A stretch of 64,000 nucleotides of DNA from the NCBI GenBank assembly GCA_963575745.1, contig CAUYUJ010011270.1, positions 368,539 through 432,538 on the forward strand. Reading direction: 5' to 3'. The position numbers and the translations under genes were made by a program. This DNA is from Prorocentrum cordatum (Eukaryota > Sar > Dinophyceae > Prorocentrales > Prorocentraceae). Below, piece after piece: positions 23,360-33,847 of the stretch. The notes beneath the pieces were generated by a model that saw only the letters and a list, made by a program, of their open reading frames with translations, did no database searches and had not been told where the DNA came from. How positions within the stretch are numbered: position 1 is the stretch's first letter; each line of letters opens with the position of its first letter.

Positions 23360-23885
23360 ATAGTGGATGCTGTGCTGCGCTATGCTATGCTATGCTATGC
23401 TATGCTATGCTATGCTACGCTATGCTACGCATGCTGTGCTGTGCTATGCTATGCTATGCTATGCTGCGCTGTGCTATGCTGAGCAATGCTATGCTATGCT
23501 ATGCTATTATGCGCTATGCTATTATGCGCTATGCTATGCTATGCTATGCTGAGCTATGCTATGCTATGCTATGCTATGATATGATTGGCTATGCTATGCT
23601 ATGATATCCTGTGCTAATGCTGCGCTGCGCTATGCTGTGCTGCGCTGCGCTAAGCTCAGCTAAGGTAAGCTAAGCTATGCTAAGCTAAGCTATGCTAAGC
23701 TAAACTAAGCTAGGCTAGGCTAGGCTAGGCTGAGCTAAGCTAAGCTAAGCTATGCTAAGCTAAGATGAGATAAGCTAAGCTAAGCTAAGCTAAGCTAGGC
23801 TAGGCAAAGCTAAGGTAAGTTAAGCTAGTATGATATGATATAAGCTAAGCTAAGCCAAGCTAAGCTAAGCTTAGCTAAGCTGGGT
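23360..23885. repeat. CTATG then CTAAG pentamer array
   Basis: The first half is built of GCTAT pentamers and the second, from about 23640, of GCTAA pentamers, showing a shift of the dominant variant along the array. Confidence 0.92.
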
Positions 23886-25430
23886 GAACCCAGGGGGCGC
23901 AGCTGGGGGAACCGCGGGGCGGATGCCGGGGGAACCGCCCGGGGCGGGTAGCACTGCCCGGCCCCTTAAGCACATAGGGTAAGAACCCTTCTAGGCAGAG
24001 CCTAGGTAGGGAAATAGGAAGTTCGATGACAATTGTGAAGATTGTTCCCGAATCCCGGACGTTTCTCCCAGCCAGAACGAAGGTTCCACCTCCGAGATGG
24101 AAGTGCCGATTTTCTGGGGGCCCGAAGAGGGCCCACGGAGGCCGAGAGCGATGAAACATTAATCTTTCGGCGGTCTAGGAGCAGCGCCGCCGACCGTGAC
24201 CCCTCGGCGGCTCGCGGCGGCGGCAGCGCGCTCGGGGCACAATTTCCCTGCCCTTGGGGGGATGGAAGTTGGTCCCGGGTCCGCTTTTGACGGCCCTGGG
24301 GTCCGACAACGGCCCCTGGAGGCTGCGAATGGCGAGGAACCTTTGCCCTGCTGTTGCAAAGGCGCGGGGCGGCGGCGGCGCGCACAGGGCACCACTGGCT
24401 CATGTGCGGGAACGACAGCAGGATAGACACGGCCGCAGCGGCGTCCAGGGCGAGGCAGGTGAAAACCTCCGGGACCTCGCCGAAGGCAACGACGCCGAGG
24501 AAGAGGATGAGGATGAGGAGGAGGATGCACTAGTTTCCGGACGGGCCAAGTTTATTCTCGCAGTGGTGCCTCGGTTGCTTCAGCACCAGGCGAAAGCTAA
24601 CCGAAAGAGCTAGCTCGAACAGCCTTGCACATACTTCCGCGCAGTTTGGACAACTACGGATGAGGCACGAATTGGGCTAGCTTCAGGCAGCACGAAAACA
24701 AACACTTGAGCCGCAAGTTGCGGCCAGGCATGGAGGTCTATAGAACTGCGCGCTCTGTCCCACTGCACTGGCTACGTTCTCCAGGGCTGCTACATGTTTC
24801 CCAGGCGGTCCAATACTATTCTCGCAGTGGCGCTTCGATTGCTGCAGCACCCGGCGAAAGCCAACCGAGAGAGCCAGCCCGAATGAGCTCACCAACAACC
24901 GCCAATAACTGCGACCTGGCGATTGAGGCGCCCCCCCTTACTTGCGAGAGACCTGTAAATACAGGAAGGCTAGAAAGGGAAACAAGGCGCGCAGGGCAAA
25001 GCTCGGCGACTTGAGTCCATAATTTGATCAGGGACCTTGCCCTCGAGGACCTGATGTCGCACGCCCGAATACACTTAGATCCTGAGCATTGCGCCGCCAG
25101 TTTTTCTCCCGGTTGCCCAGGGTGGTTTCCTTTCGCCAGGGCGTCCCGAAAGTGCACTGCACTGTGTGCGTGACGGATGTTTGCTGGAATTCATGGGCTA
25201 ACTGGGGCTGTCTCCACAGCCGCGAGGAACGAAGGTTCTCCCGAGAAGCGATACAGTTGTGCCTGACGCGCTCTCATCATCATAGCGGAAACTTTCAGCA
25301 GCGTTTTGTTCTGCTTTACCTTAGCATCCAGCGCTGGACGGTTTGGGAGGCCCGCGGCAGATTGATGACGAGAACGCACGGGCCCGCCCGAGAAACCCGG
25401 GCGCGCGCGGCCCGCGGGGGGCGGCCGATA
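23886..25430. other. Gene-poor stretch with duplicated segments
   Basis: CAGTGGTGCCTCGGTTGC onward (about 24560-24620) is repeated as CAGTGGCGCTTCGATTGC onward (about 24826-24888), each continuing through CGGCGAAAGCCAACCGA or a variant. 24691-24793 recurs near 34.24 kb. No domain-bearing frame was found. Confidence 0.5.
24691..24793 (+). repeat. Dispersed ~100-bp repeat, copy 1
   Basis: CACGAAAACAA, TTGAGCCGC-AGTTGCGG, CAGGCATG, CTCTGTCCC and CCAGGGCTGCTAC occur in the same order and spacing as at 34240-34331. One copy adjoins the start of the minus-strand retroelement, so it may be part of that element's end. Confidence 0.7.
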
Positions 25431-25699
25431 AACTACTGCATGGAAGCCCGAGGAGGAGCCAACTGGCCCAAAGTCGGAAATCCAGAGCCGAGCACATTAT
25501 TTTTCCTTTGGCGGAACCCTGGGTCGGCGAGCCCCACCGACCCCAAGTCCCTCCTTGCAAGCCATCCCCTGCGAAACACGGCCGTCGCGAAGCCTGTGCC
25601 CCCCGCGCAGAAGCCCCGACGACAATGGCCGGCTAGACTGGCAAGGCTCAAATGGACTCGCGGGAAGCCCTCCGGGGCCGGGTGCGAAGCTGCCCGCGC

Positions 25700-25960
25700 G
25701 CCCCCTCCTGAGGGCGCGCTCGGACTGCGCCTCCGCCGCGGCCAGGAACAGCTGGCGCCCGCGATCCACCCGGGGCCGCCAGCCTGCGCACCGCGCGCGA
25801 ACCCCTCTCGCAGCGCCTGGCGCTGAAGCCCGATAGCCCAACGGCCCGCGCGCTTGCTGGCCTCCAGCGACCTGGCCTTGGTGAGCCAATCGCGGGGTGG
25901 CCCCATGTGGCGCGGGGCGCAGGGCGCCAGCTCCCAATCCCACCAGCCCTCCGGCCGTCG
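25700..25960 (-). pseudogene. Tyrosine recombinase C-terminal fragment
   Basis: In the minus frame from 26038 the sequence around 25912 reads APRHMGPPRDWLTKARSL followed by KRAGRWA. This matches the R-H-x-G box and the downstream G-R-W-A (H/W box) of the tyrosine recombinase/phage-integrase fold, as seen in DIRS-like and other dinoflagellate retroelements. The first catalytic Arg region is absent; sequence upstream on this strand becomes unrelated at about 26000. A probable N-terminal half lies at 28.3-28.5 kb on the same strand, so the gene seems to have been split by repeats. The nucleophile Tyr is not clearly visible. Confidence 0.5.
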
Positions 25961-26234
25961 GTGGTTTAGAGAGTTTCCTCTTCCATCACTCCATCTTCCC
26001 TTTCGGGGAGGGGTGTATCCTCCTTTCAAAAAAGTCAATAGACTCTACCCCCCCTCGGCGTTATCCGTTCCCCTCTTCGGGTATGTAAATCATATGGTTC
26101 TGACCACATATCCATCCGAAATATGAACTTACACTATCCCAGGGGGCCGGTATCGGTTCCCCTGAGGTTCCCTTTTTTATATAACAAAAAAACGATGCGC
26201 GGGGACATTGTTTGTTCTCACATCAGACTTGTTC

Positions 26235-26690
26235 GCTAATCCTTTGCAAAAAATGGGACGACGTGCGCACGCGCGCGTCGTCGCGCGCGCATGCCGACGT
26301 CCTTCAAAAACTTTCGGTGCCAGAAGGATTTCGCAATCGAGTTTCCAAAACAACATACAAAAACACAGGGTTTCGCAACACTGACTTGCTTAAAAAGCTT
26401 ACGCGCGAGCTCTTGCGAAATCTTAGAATCGGTTTTTCAAGATTTAAAAAATGCTACCAAACAGGCTTCACGCGCGCGCATGTCGAAATCTGTCGAACGC
26501 CCTTGCGCGTGTGACGTTGCGAGAATCCTCTGCAACAAAATGGGACGAAGTGCAGAAGCGCGCGTCGTCGCGCGCGTATGCCGAAATCCTTCAAAACCCA
26601 TCGGTTTCGGAAGGATGTCAAAATCGTGTGCCCAAAAAACATACAAAAAACACAAGGTTTCGCAACACGGATTTTCAACAAAAGCGTGCG
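26235..26690 (+). repeat. Tandem duplication, spacing about 300 bp
   Basis: A segment with GCGCGCGTCGTCGCGCGCG, CATGCCGA, TCCTTCAAAA, GGAAGGAT or AGAAGGAT and AACATACAAAAA occurs at about 26248-26380 and again at about 26550-26680. The second copy runs into the CGT array. Confidence 0.8.
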
Positions 26691-26697
26691 CGCGCGC

Positions 26698-27475
26698 TCT
26701 TGCGTCGTCATCGTCGTCGTCGTCGTCGCCGTCCTCACTCCTCCCGCGTCGTCGTCGTCGTCGCCTACGTCGTCCTCTGTCTTTCCTCGTGTTCGTCGTC
26801 GTCGTCCTCTTTGGCGTCGTAGTCGTTTCCGTCGTCGTTGTCGCCGTGGTCGTCCTTCCTCCTCCTCCCTCGTCGTCGTCGTCGTCGTCCGTCGTCGGCG
26901 TCTCGTCGTCGTCCCTCCTATTTCGTCGCCTTCGTCGTCGTCGTCGTCGTTGTCGTCGTCGTCTCCCCTCCTCCCTCGTCGTTGTCGCCGTCGACGTCGC
27001 CGTCCTTCTTCTTCGTCGTTCGCGTCGTCGCCGTCCTCCCTCCTCGTTGTCGTCGTTGTCGCCGTTGTCGTCGCTGTCGCCGTCGTCGTCCTCCCTCCTC
27101 CCTCGTCGTCGTCTTCATTGTCGACGTCGTCGTCGTTTTCGTCGTCGTCGTTGGCGTCGGCGTCGTCGTCGACGTCGGCGTCGTCGTCGTCGCCGCCGTC
27201 GTCGTCGTCGTCGTCGGCGACGTCGGCGTCGTTGACGTCGTCGTCGTCGGCGGTGTCGTCGTTGTCGTCGTCGTCGGCGTCGTCATCGTCGTCGTCGTTG
27301 TCATCGTCGTCGTCGTCGGCGTCGTCGTCGTCGTCGGTGTCGTCGTCGTCGTCGTCGTCGTCGTTGTCGGCGTCGTCGAAGTCGTTGGAGACGTCGTCGG
27401 TGTCGTCGTAGTCGTTGTCGGCGGCGTCGTCGTCGTCGTTGTCGCTGTCGTCGTCGGCGTCGCTGTCGCTGCCAA
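26698..27475. repeat. (CGT)n array, about 780 bp
   Basis: CGT triplets with GTT, GGC and CTC interruptions fill the interval. The Ser-, Val-, Arg-, Asp- and Thr-rich frames are artefacts of the array. Confidence 0.95.
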
Positions 27476-27764
27476 GTGCCATTTGGTACCCACCGTCACG
27501 GTCTTAATAAATTTTGCAAGCCAACTTGCGGGTGGGTGGGTGGGATGTTTGCGCGAGCAGTGGAGTGGACAACTCACTGCGAACAGAAATTAACCCCTCC
27601 CCCATACCCCCTCCCCATGCACCTGGAGGGGGTGGGTCGCGAGTCGTCAGGGCGTTCAAAACGGCCTCGGCAGGGAAGCCAAAATCATTGATTTCACTAA
27701 GGTTCAAGCCCCATTTTGGCCTCCTGAAGGGGGGACCCCAATTGAATCTCCCTTCTTGTTTGAT

Positions 27765-27955
27765 CGATTTCCTTCAAGATGGCCCCAAGAAGCGCCCAGG
27801 AGGCCCCAAGAGGTCCCAAGATGGCCCAAAGATGGCCCAAAGAGGCCCCCAAGAGGCACCCAGGAGGCACCCAAGAGACCCCAAAGAGGCCCCAAGAGAC
27901 CCCCCAGAAGCACCCAAGATGCTGCAAGAGGCCTCGGCGAGAATGCCAAATTGTT
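27765..27955 (-). repeat. GC minisatellite, inverted orientation
   Basis: CCCAAGAGGCCCCCAAGAGG-type units run here. An AT-richer core with AAAATCATTGATTTCACTAAGG lies just to the left (about 27680-27705) and a second near 27945-27975. Confidence 0.85.
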
Positions 27956-28056
27956 AATTTTACGAAGGTTCTAACCACATGTTGGCCTCTGGGGGGGCAC
28001 TGATTAAGATGACTCCAAGGGCGCCTGGGCGAGCACACAATGAACTCCAAGATGGC

Positions 28057-28870
28057 TCAAGAGATCCCAAGATGTCTCATACTGCCTTCCTCTGCGTGCT
28101 GCCCGCTCCCCGGATCGAGGCAGTTCCTCTGGGCATCGTTTCTGGATGGGCTGGTGGGGATTCGCGAAGCGTCAACAATTCTCCAGTCCGACCATGGCGG
28201 CTGCCTCCTTGACCGCGGCGCTGAAGGCCGCCGACCGCGAAAAGAAGAGTGGGCGACCCCGGCCTCTGCGCGGCCTCTGCGCGACCTGCCCCACCGTCGG
28301 CCCCTGGAACAATTTCGACTAGCCGTCGAGGAAGATCGAATTGTCCTCGACCAGCACCTCCTCCAAGCCGACGCCGGGTCCGTCTCGTGCCCGTGGGTCA
28401 TGCCGAAGGCATCGAACCGCCCCAGCCCCTCCTTGTAGTCCTGCTTCGTCTTCTGGCCGATGCTTTCTTGCTCCAAGGTCGCGGGCCCGCTGGCCCCTGC
28501 CCTGCGCCCCCTCGCCGCATCTCTGGCCCGCGCAAAACGACGGCGGGCGAAAGCGGTTGATCCGGGGCGCGCGGGAGCAACACCTCGTCGATGAAGGGCG
28601 CCGAGGCTCTGCGCACCGCGGGCCGGGGCGGCCCAATCCTCGGCCGAGCGGCCCGCGCCGTGGGAGAGACGCCTTCTGGCGCAGCGCGCTCTGGGCCGGG
28701 TGGCTGCCAGGTCCACGCGAGCCAGCCCGCGCGGGCGGAACTCGCGCGCGCGCTGGCGCCTGCTCGCCGCGGAGCCCCCGGTCAGCGGCGGCCGCCTTCA
28801 CGGCGGTCGACTCGACCGTCGGCCAAGCTCGCCCGAGGCGCAAAGATGCCAAAGGCAAGGCAGCCCACAT
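28057..28870 (-). pseudogene. Tyrosine recombinase N-terminal half, frameshifted
   Basis: Two overlapping minus frames together read like the N-terminal SAM-like core-binding domain of a tyrosine recombinase: LEQESIGQKTKQDYKEGL with F-x-x-F in one frame (about 28490-28400), then EEVLVEDNSIFLDG in the other (about 28365-28319). A frameshift separates them and a stop follows. Upstream residues are Ala/Arg/Pro-rich. The catalytic C-terminal half appears near 25.9 kb on the same strand. I place it in the minus-strand retroelement that begins near 34.24 kb. Confidence 0.45.
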
Positions 28871-29289
28871 TCGGAGCAGAAACAGCGCCGGAAGGGAAGC
28901 GGCTCGGCCCCTTCAGAATCAGCGCCGCGCCCATCGCATCACGCAGGAACAGATAAGGGTGCGACGATCGCTCGGCGGCATCTCCTCCTCCACTTCAAGA
29001 TGAATAGCCCCCCCTCCCGCGGCACTCCTCGCTCGGGCTCGGGTCGCCCCCAGCCCCGCCCCCCCCTTCATGCGCGGCGGCGGCTGCTTAGGAAAACAAT
29101 GGTTGATGCTGGTCTCCGCCGCGCCCTCCGCGGGCGGCCCCAGGGCTTCGTGCCCCGAGGAGTCGACCGGCGCTGATCGCGCCGAGAGCGGGAATAACCG
29201 AATACCTTCGAGAATAAACACTAGGGGATAATAAAGTTCGGGGTTCAGGGGGAGATAATCAAAGTAGCCCACCAGACCTCAGCATAATC

Positions 29290-29600
29290 TCGAAGTAAGA
29301 GATGATCAAGAGGAGACCAAGCCGAGCACGTTTTGAGACATCCTTGGCGTTTAGTCTTCATAGAAATATCCTCAACAATGGCTTATCTCGCTGGAGACAT
29401 CCTCGACACATCCCTTGTTTCGCTTGAGACATCCACAAGCTATTGCTTATTTCGCTTGAGACACCGTCAAACTATTGCTTATTTCGCTTAAGAAACGTAC
29501 CGTTTCGCTTGAGACATCCTTCAATATATGCTTGTTTCGCTTGAGGCATCCTCGAGTATATGTTTGTTTCGCTTCAGACATCCTCGGAATAGCTCATCCG
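29290..29600 (+). repeat. TTCGCTTGAGACATCC tandem repeat
   Basis: At least eight copies of TTCGCTTGAGACATCC or close variants lie 35-45 bp apart, spaced by CAACTATTGCTTA-like linkers. A further copy lies at 30371-30389, and reverse-complement copies lie near 19.5-19.8 kb. Confidence 0.85.
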
Positions 29601-29915
29601 CCTCGGTGTCCCTGGATAATCAACCGCGGCGATAATAAAGTTCAGGCGGGCGGAGAAATGGAGAAAGCGATATACAAAAACAAAAATAAAAAGAATCAGT
29701 AAGACATCAAAAAGAAAAAGGGAAAACATCGAAAAGAAAAGAAAACAGAGGAGGAGGAGAAAGAGAAGGAAACATCTCAAGTTCAAATGTATTAAATTTT
29801 ATTTACAAGCGCTTTATGAAAATTAAATTTTTAAGTGCTCGTGTAGGGTAGCTCATGTGCTTCATTTTCCATGGATAATCAACCCCAGGGATAAAAAAGT
29901 TCAGAGGGGGGCATG

Positions 29916-29949
<34 letters not shown>

Positions 29950-30500
29950 AAGAGAGATACATCATAAAGAAAAAGAAAGGAAGGACTTAAAGAGAGAAGA
30001 TATATTTAAACAGAAAAGTAGAATAATACATGAAAAGGAAAAAGAGAAGAGGAAAGGAGGATAAAACAAAAAAACTAAAGATTCAAATATATTATTTTTT
30101 ACAAGCACTCTATGACACTTAAAATGTTTAAGTGCTCGTGTAGGGTAGCTCACGCGCCTCGTTTTCCCTGGATAATCAACCCCAGCGATAAACAAGTTCA
30201 GGGCGCCAGGGGGAGGAGGAGGAGAAAGAGATAGAGAGACAGAGAGAGAGAGAGACAGAGAGGCCAGGAAGGAGAAAGAGATAGAGAGACAGAGAGAGAG
30301 AGAGAAAGAGAGACAGAGAAATAAAGAAAGATAGACAGAAAGAACTACAAAGAGACAGAAGGACATTGGTTTCGCTTGAGACATCCTGGAACAACGTGTT
30401 CGCTTCGCTTGATGCTGTTATCTCAACATAAGAAGGAAGTAACTTCGATGGCGAACTTTTCCCGTGATAATGAAGTTCGGCCTCCGCGCCCCCGCGCCCC
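29595..30500. repeat. Three ~290-bp units with GGATAATCAACC and GA tracts
   Basis: GTAGCTCA, CCCTGGATAATCAACC, GATAA-AAGTTCAG and a GAGAGAGA or AAAGAAAAG purine tract recur in this order at about 29590, 29850 and 30150. A related piece without the tract lies near 30465. The purine tracts look like poly(A)-rich tails, which would suit short retroposed units, but no terminal duplications could be verified. Confidence 0.65.
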
Positions 30501-30509
30501 CGACCAAAC

Positions 30510-31125
30510 TCTTATTGGTCGACGATAAAAAACTCTAACGACTTAAGGGGGGGGGGGGTACTTTATTCTCATCGGCATGCGGTTAATGCGAAAACGCCGC
30601 CGCCCACTCCAGCGCCCGACCTCTCGCGCGGCGCCAGGCTCGACGTCCGCCTCCTGCGCCGCGCGCTCCGCGCCCCTTGTTGGGCGGCCCCCGGGGCCCG
30701 CGCGTTAAAGCGCCTTTTTCCGCAGCGGGGGGGGCCGGAATATCAAGGCGGTTTCACGTGGCCGAAGCGAAGGGGGGCCGGAGAATTACGGCGCTTTTTG
30801 AATGGCCATTTCGGGCAAGAAGTTGGAAACTGACCGCAATCGCAGCCATAACACACATATATATATATATGTATATGTGTGTAACAAATATGTATACAAC
30901 TATAGTGCGTGTGCATGGCGTATATATGAATAAATATGGCGCCTGCGCCACTGCATCACGCGCGCGATCATGGTGTTCAACGCGTTGATCCTAATTGTCG
31001 TCGACGTGGCAGACCGCTGTCTAGCTGCAGCCTCACAGTGTCCACCAGCTCAACTACAGTGCTCAACGCTCCCAGACGGGGGCCGGAATATTAAGGCGCC
31101 CCCCGTGGACGGGGGGGCCGGAGTA
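30510..31125. other. No gene; homopurine G-rich segments
   Basis: G10 and shorter G-runs, a TA-rich microsatellite (30860-30880) and GC-rich sequence occur here. I see no gene. Confidence 0.4.
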
Positions 31126-32700
31126 TTAGCGCGCCGAAGCAGGGGGGGGCGGCATTTTCAGGGGGGGGGGAAAGGGGGGGGCGTTTAATAAGGGATGCGG
31201 AGTAGGCCCCGGGCGTCGCGCCCGAGCAAGTCGCCGGCCCAGACCGAGGCATATCGAAATGCGACGGCCAGCAGCGGCAGGAGGCGCACGGCGCCGACCG
31301 TCAACGAGCTCCTGTCGCACCGAGACCCAGAGCGGCACGCGACTCCTGTAGTGCTTCCCCGCGTAGTCATAGGTGGCCCTGAGCGCGCGCGCCGCTGGCC
31401 CGTTGAGCGGCACGGCGCGCGCGGAACGGTCGACCAGCTGCTCCACCTCCCGGCCTGCAGATCGCCTCCGACGAAATGGCGCCTGCGCCCCGCGGCTCAA
31501 GCGCCAGCGCTCGCCGCGCGCCGACCTGGCCCTGAGCTCGACGCCATCCAGCTCCAGCCAGCCCGAGCGCCTCCGCCGCGACCCAGCCTTCCTCCGCCGC
31601 GCGCAGGGGCGGCCCGACGCCCGCCGTCACCTCGGCCGTCTGCCTCCCGGCTACCCGCGAAGCGCCGGCGCGAGAAGACACGGAGATCTCGTTGTCCACG
31701 CCCATCTCGGGGGGGGGCCCGGCGACCTGCTGGCTCGCTTTCGATGCCTCCCGCGCCACCAGGGCGAAGCAGTTCGCGACGCGCCCAGTGCCCCCGCCGC
31801 GCGACTCGCGAGAAGCCCGCGGGCAGCGCCGTCGGGCGAGTGCGGGGCCGCGCCCCCGCGGCCGCGGGAGCGGCGCGACTGGGGGCGCGCCCCAGACCGC
31901 GGCGCCGCGAAGTCTGGCACCCTGAACTGGCGGAGGCAAATAGCGTTGCCCTGGCTGGAGATGCGCAGCAAGACACCTGGGCCAGCCCAGACCACCGCGG
32001 CCGCTGCAGAGGCGAAGCGGGCGGAGGTCGGGCGCTCGGGCGACTGTCTCGCAGCCCCCGCGCCCGTAATTAATCTCAATCGGCCCGATTCATTTTCGTC
32101 TTCGCGACGCGCGCGCCCACTTCAGGGTCGCGACGCGCGCGCAGCTCGACCATGTCTTGCTCTGCTTGCGCCGGGGTCTCTCATCCCAGTTGACCTCGGC
32201 GGCATCTGGGCATGCCGCGTCGGCGCCAAGCGCGCGGGGGCGACGGCCATCGTCGCGGCCCACTTCCGGCGGCGCCTCGGGCAGATCGGCGCAGCCGCCG
32301 GCTCGCCTGCTCGCGGTCGCACGGCGCGACCAACCCAGGTGCCGAACCTCGAGGGCAACCTCTAGGCTGCGGGCGTCGCCCAGCGGTTGATCGCCAGCGA
32401 CTGCCCACGGCGGAAGACTGGGCTTCCGAAGGACGAGCACCCGAACAAAATTCGCCGTTCCCATGCGCGTCGTTCAGGGCGGCTACGCAGGTGTTCGCCA
32501 GGCGGCCCACAGCGGTCGCGCGACCGACTCTCTGGGCGACATGGCAGGGGGGGGCCCCGCGCGCCCCGAGCTGGGCGCAGCGGCGCTAGACCTCGTCGGA
32601 GGAGCACGCACCCTCCGCCCGCCCCCCCCCCCTCAGGATTACCGAGCCCCTGCCCGCCGGCTCGGCCGCGCACTTGATCGGCTCAGGGGCGGGATGACGA
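31126..32700 (-). pseudogene. Retroelement reverse transcriptase, decayed (VDN type)
   Basis: Several minus frames carry collinear pieces of a reverse transcriptase. At about 32080-31990 the order LRLIT, then RPTSARFASAEA-like residues resembles RT block 3. At about 31710 GVDNEISVSS fits the YVDN form of the active-site box, followed by a thumb-like stretch (PLRAAEEGWVAAEALGL). At about 31410-31290 ATYDYAGKHYRSRVPLWVSV followed by RQEL fits the conserved region between RT and RNase H in dinoflagellate elements. Frame changes between these blocks show decay. N-terminal parts near 32.5-32.1 kb are weaker. On the minus strand it lies downstream of the conserved ORF at 32.8-33.8 kb and upstream of the recombinase pieces, the order expected for a DIRS-like element. 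Confidence 0.5.
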
Positions 32701-32764
32701 TCGCGCCGCCCGCGCGGCGCGTCCTGCCCAGGAAATCATCCTGAGAGTCGAAGTCCTTGGCGGT

Positions 32765-32835
32765 ATCATTATTCCTCTTCTTCTTCTTCTTCTTATTCTT
32801 CTTCTTATAATTATACTATGATTCTTCTTCTTCTT
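32765..32835. repeat. TTC/TTA microsatellite interrupting the retroelement
   Basis: A run of CTTCTT and TTATTC units interrupts the retroelement reading frame just downstream (minus strand) of the conserved ARRTQLIHAAHS segment. Confidence 0.85.
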
Positions 32836-32842
32836 CTGGAGA

Positions 32843-33112
32843 TTATGCACTATGAGCTGCGTGAATGAGCTGCGTGCGCCTGGCCAGCGCCTCCATGCTG
32901 GCCAAGGTGGCGAAGTCCACTTGGTCGCAAGTCCACGTCGGCTCCAAAATCTCTGACGACATCTCATGGGTCACCACCATGTGCTCGTCATCGTTCAACT
33001 TGTTTTCATGTTTCCAGGTCGTGCGCCGCTGCGCTGGATCCCCGCTCTGTTTTGAGCTTTTTGTTGCCACATGTAGCGCGCGCCACGCGGGGGTGAGCCA
33101 ACATCCAAACAT
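32843..33112 (-). CDS. Retroelement conserved ORF segment (LASMEALARRTQLI)
   Basis: The frame reads DDEHMVVTHEMSSEILEP then CDQVDFATLASMEALARR and TQLIHAAH. I associate this helical pattern, with an acidic start and an R-R-x-Q-L-I signature, with a conserved region upstream of the RT domain in dinoflagellate retroelements. It follows the 33119-33847 frame by a few bases in another frame, so the two were probably one protein before a frameshift. The downstream end runs into a microsatellite. Confidence 0.5.
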   Translation of the reverse strand: MFGCWLTPAWRALHVATKSSKQSGDPAQRRTTWKHENKLNDDEHMVVTHEMSSEILEPTWTCDQVDFATLASMEALARRTQLIHAAHSA

Positions 33113-33118
33113 CGAAAT

Positions 33119-33847
33119 TCATCTTTTCCGCGCTCCGAACCACACTCCACAGGTCCTGAAACGACATCCCGCAAAATCGCGCAAAATCGAAAACGTCCGC
33201 GCATCCTCGGCTTGCGCAGGCGGTACGTCGGTCCCGGCGAATGCCGCCGCAGCCTGCGGCATCCTGCCGTCGAAGGCCGACATGGCGTCGGCACCGCTCT
33301 GGCCAACGCCCATGCGAAACATCACTGCCGCCACCCCCATGCGACCCAGGTCGTACAGCCCGTAACCACCCACCGCGCAGAAGAGCTCAGACGGCGAGTC
33401 CAGCCACTCTAGCAGCGCCACGACGCCCCCTCTCCAACTCATCTGACGACGCCACGCAGCGCCAGTCCGACTGACGCCGAGGCGCGAGCGCAGGGAGGGC
33501 ACCGACGGCGGCGGGAGGGGCAGAGGGGACACGACCTGCTCAACCCTAGGTTCATGCTCCTCACTTTCCGCCAGCCCCAGCGCCCCCCGCGCTTCCAAGG
33601 CCATGGCCCTGCTGTCCCTGATCCACGGCTCCAGCTCGGGCCCGCGAGGTCGCTCGTCAAACCAATCGCCCACGATGGGCACCCAGTCTTTCTGGCATGC
33701 CGCCGCGCGGACTTCCCTCCTGTCGATGACTTCCTCATGCATGTCTAAGTCGGGCGCCAAGATGATACAAAACGCCCCCACAAGAGGAAACAGTACCAGC
33801 CATTCATGCCAAGGTTCCCCCTCCACGCCGTAGTCGACGAAGATCAC
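33119..33847 (-). CDS. Retroelement leader ORF (EPWHEWLVL...PDLDMHEE)
   Basis: The 242-codon frame contains EPWHEWLVLFPLVGAFCIIL followed by PDLDMHEE, a small beta-rich module I recall from dinoflagellate retroelement proteins, where it reads W-H-E-R-L-V-L and then P-D-G-D-x-x-x-E. The middle is Arg/Pro/Ser-rich and low complexity, and the C terminus (ARTFSILRDFAGCRFRTCG) continues in sense toward the next segment. An ATG at 33847 opens the frame, but upstream sequence in another frame encodes a probable membrane helix, so the true start may lie further upstream. There is no catalytic motif. Confidence 0.5.
   Translation of the reverse strand: MIFVDYGVEGEPWHEWLVLFPLVGAFCIILAPDLDMHEEVIDRREVRAAACQKDWVPIVGDWFDERPRGPELEPWIRDSRAMALEARGALGLAESEEHEPRVEQVVSPLPLPPPSVPSLRSRLGVSRTGAAWRRQMSWRGGVVALLEWLDSPSELFCAVGGYGLYDLGRMGVAAVMFRMGVGQSGADAMSAFDGRMPQAAAAFAGTDVPPAQAEDARTFSILRDFAGCRFRTCGVWFGARKR

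Noticed and set aside
26291-27593. Several frames over 250 codons with Ser, Val, Asp or Thr runs
   Set aside because: They come from the CGT array and its flanks; no domain or non-repetitive core is present.
29290-29600. Regular 16-bp repeats as a CRISPR array
   Set aside because: Repeats are imperfect, spacers are short and related to each other, no cas genes occur, and the genome is eukaryotic.
31195-32365. Plus-strand frames of 292 and 330 codons
   Set aside because: They are antisense to the RT remnant, whose minus-strand frames carry the recognisable blocks.
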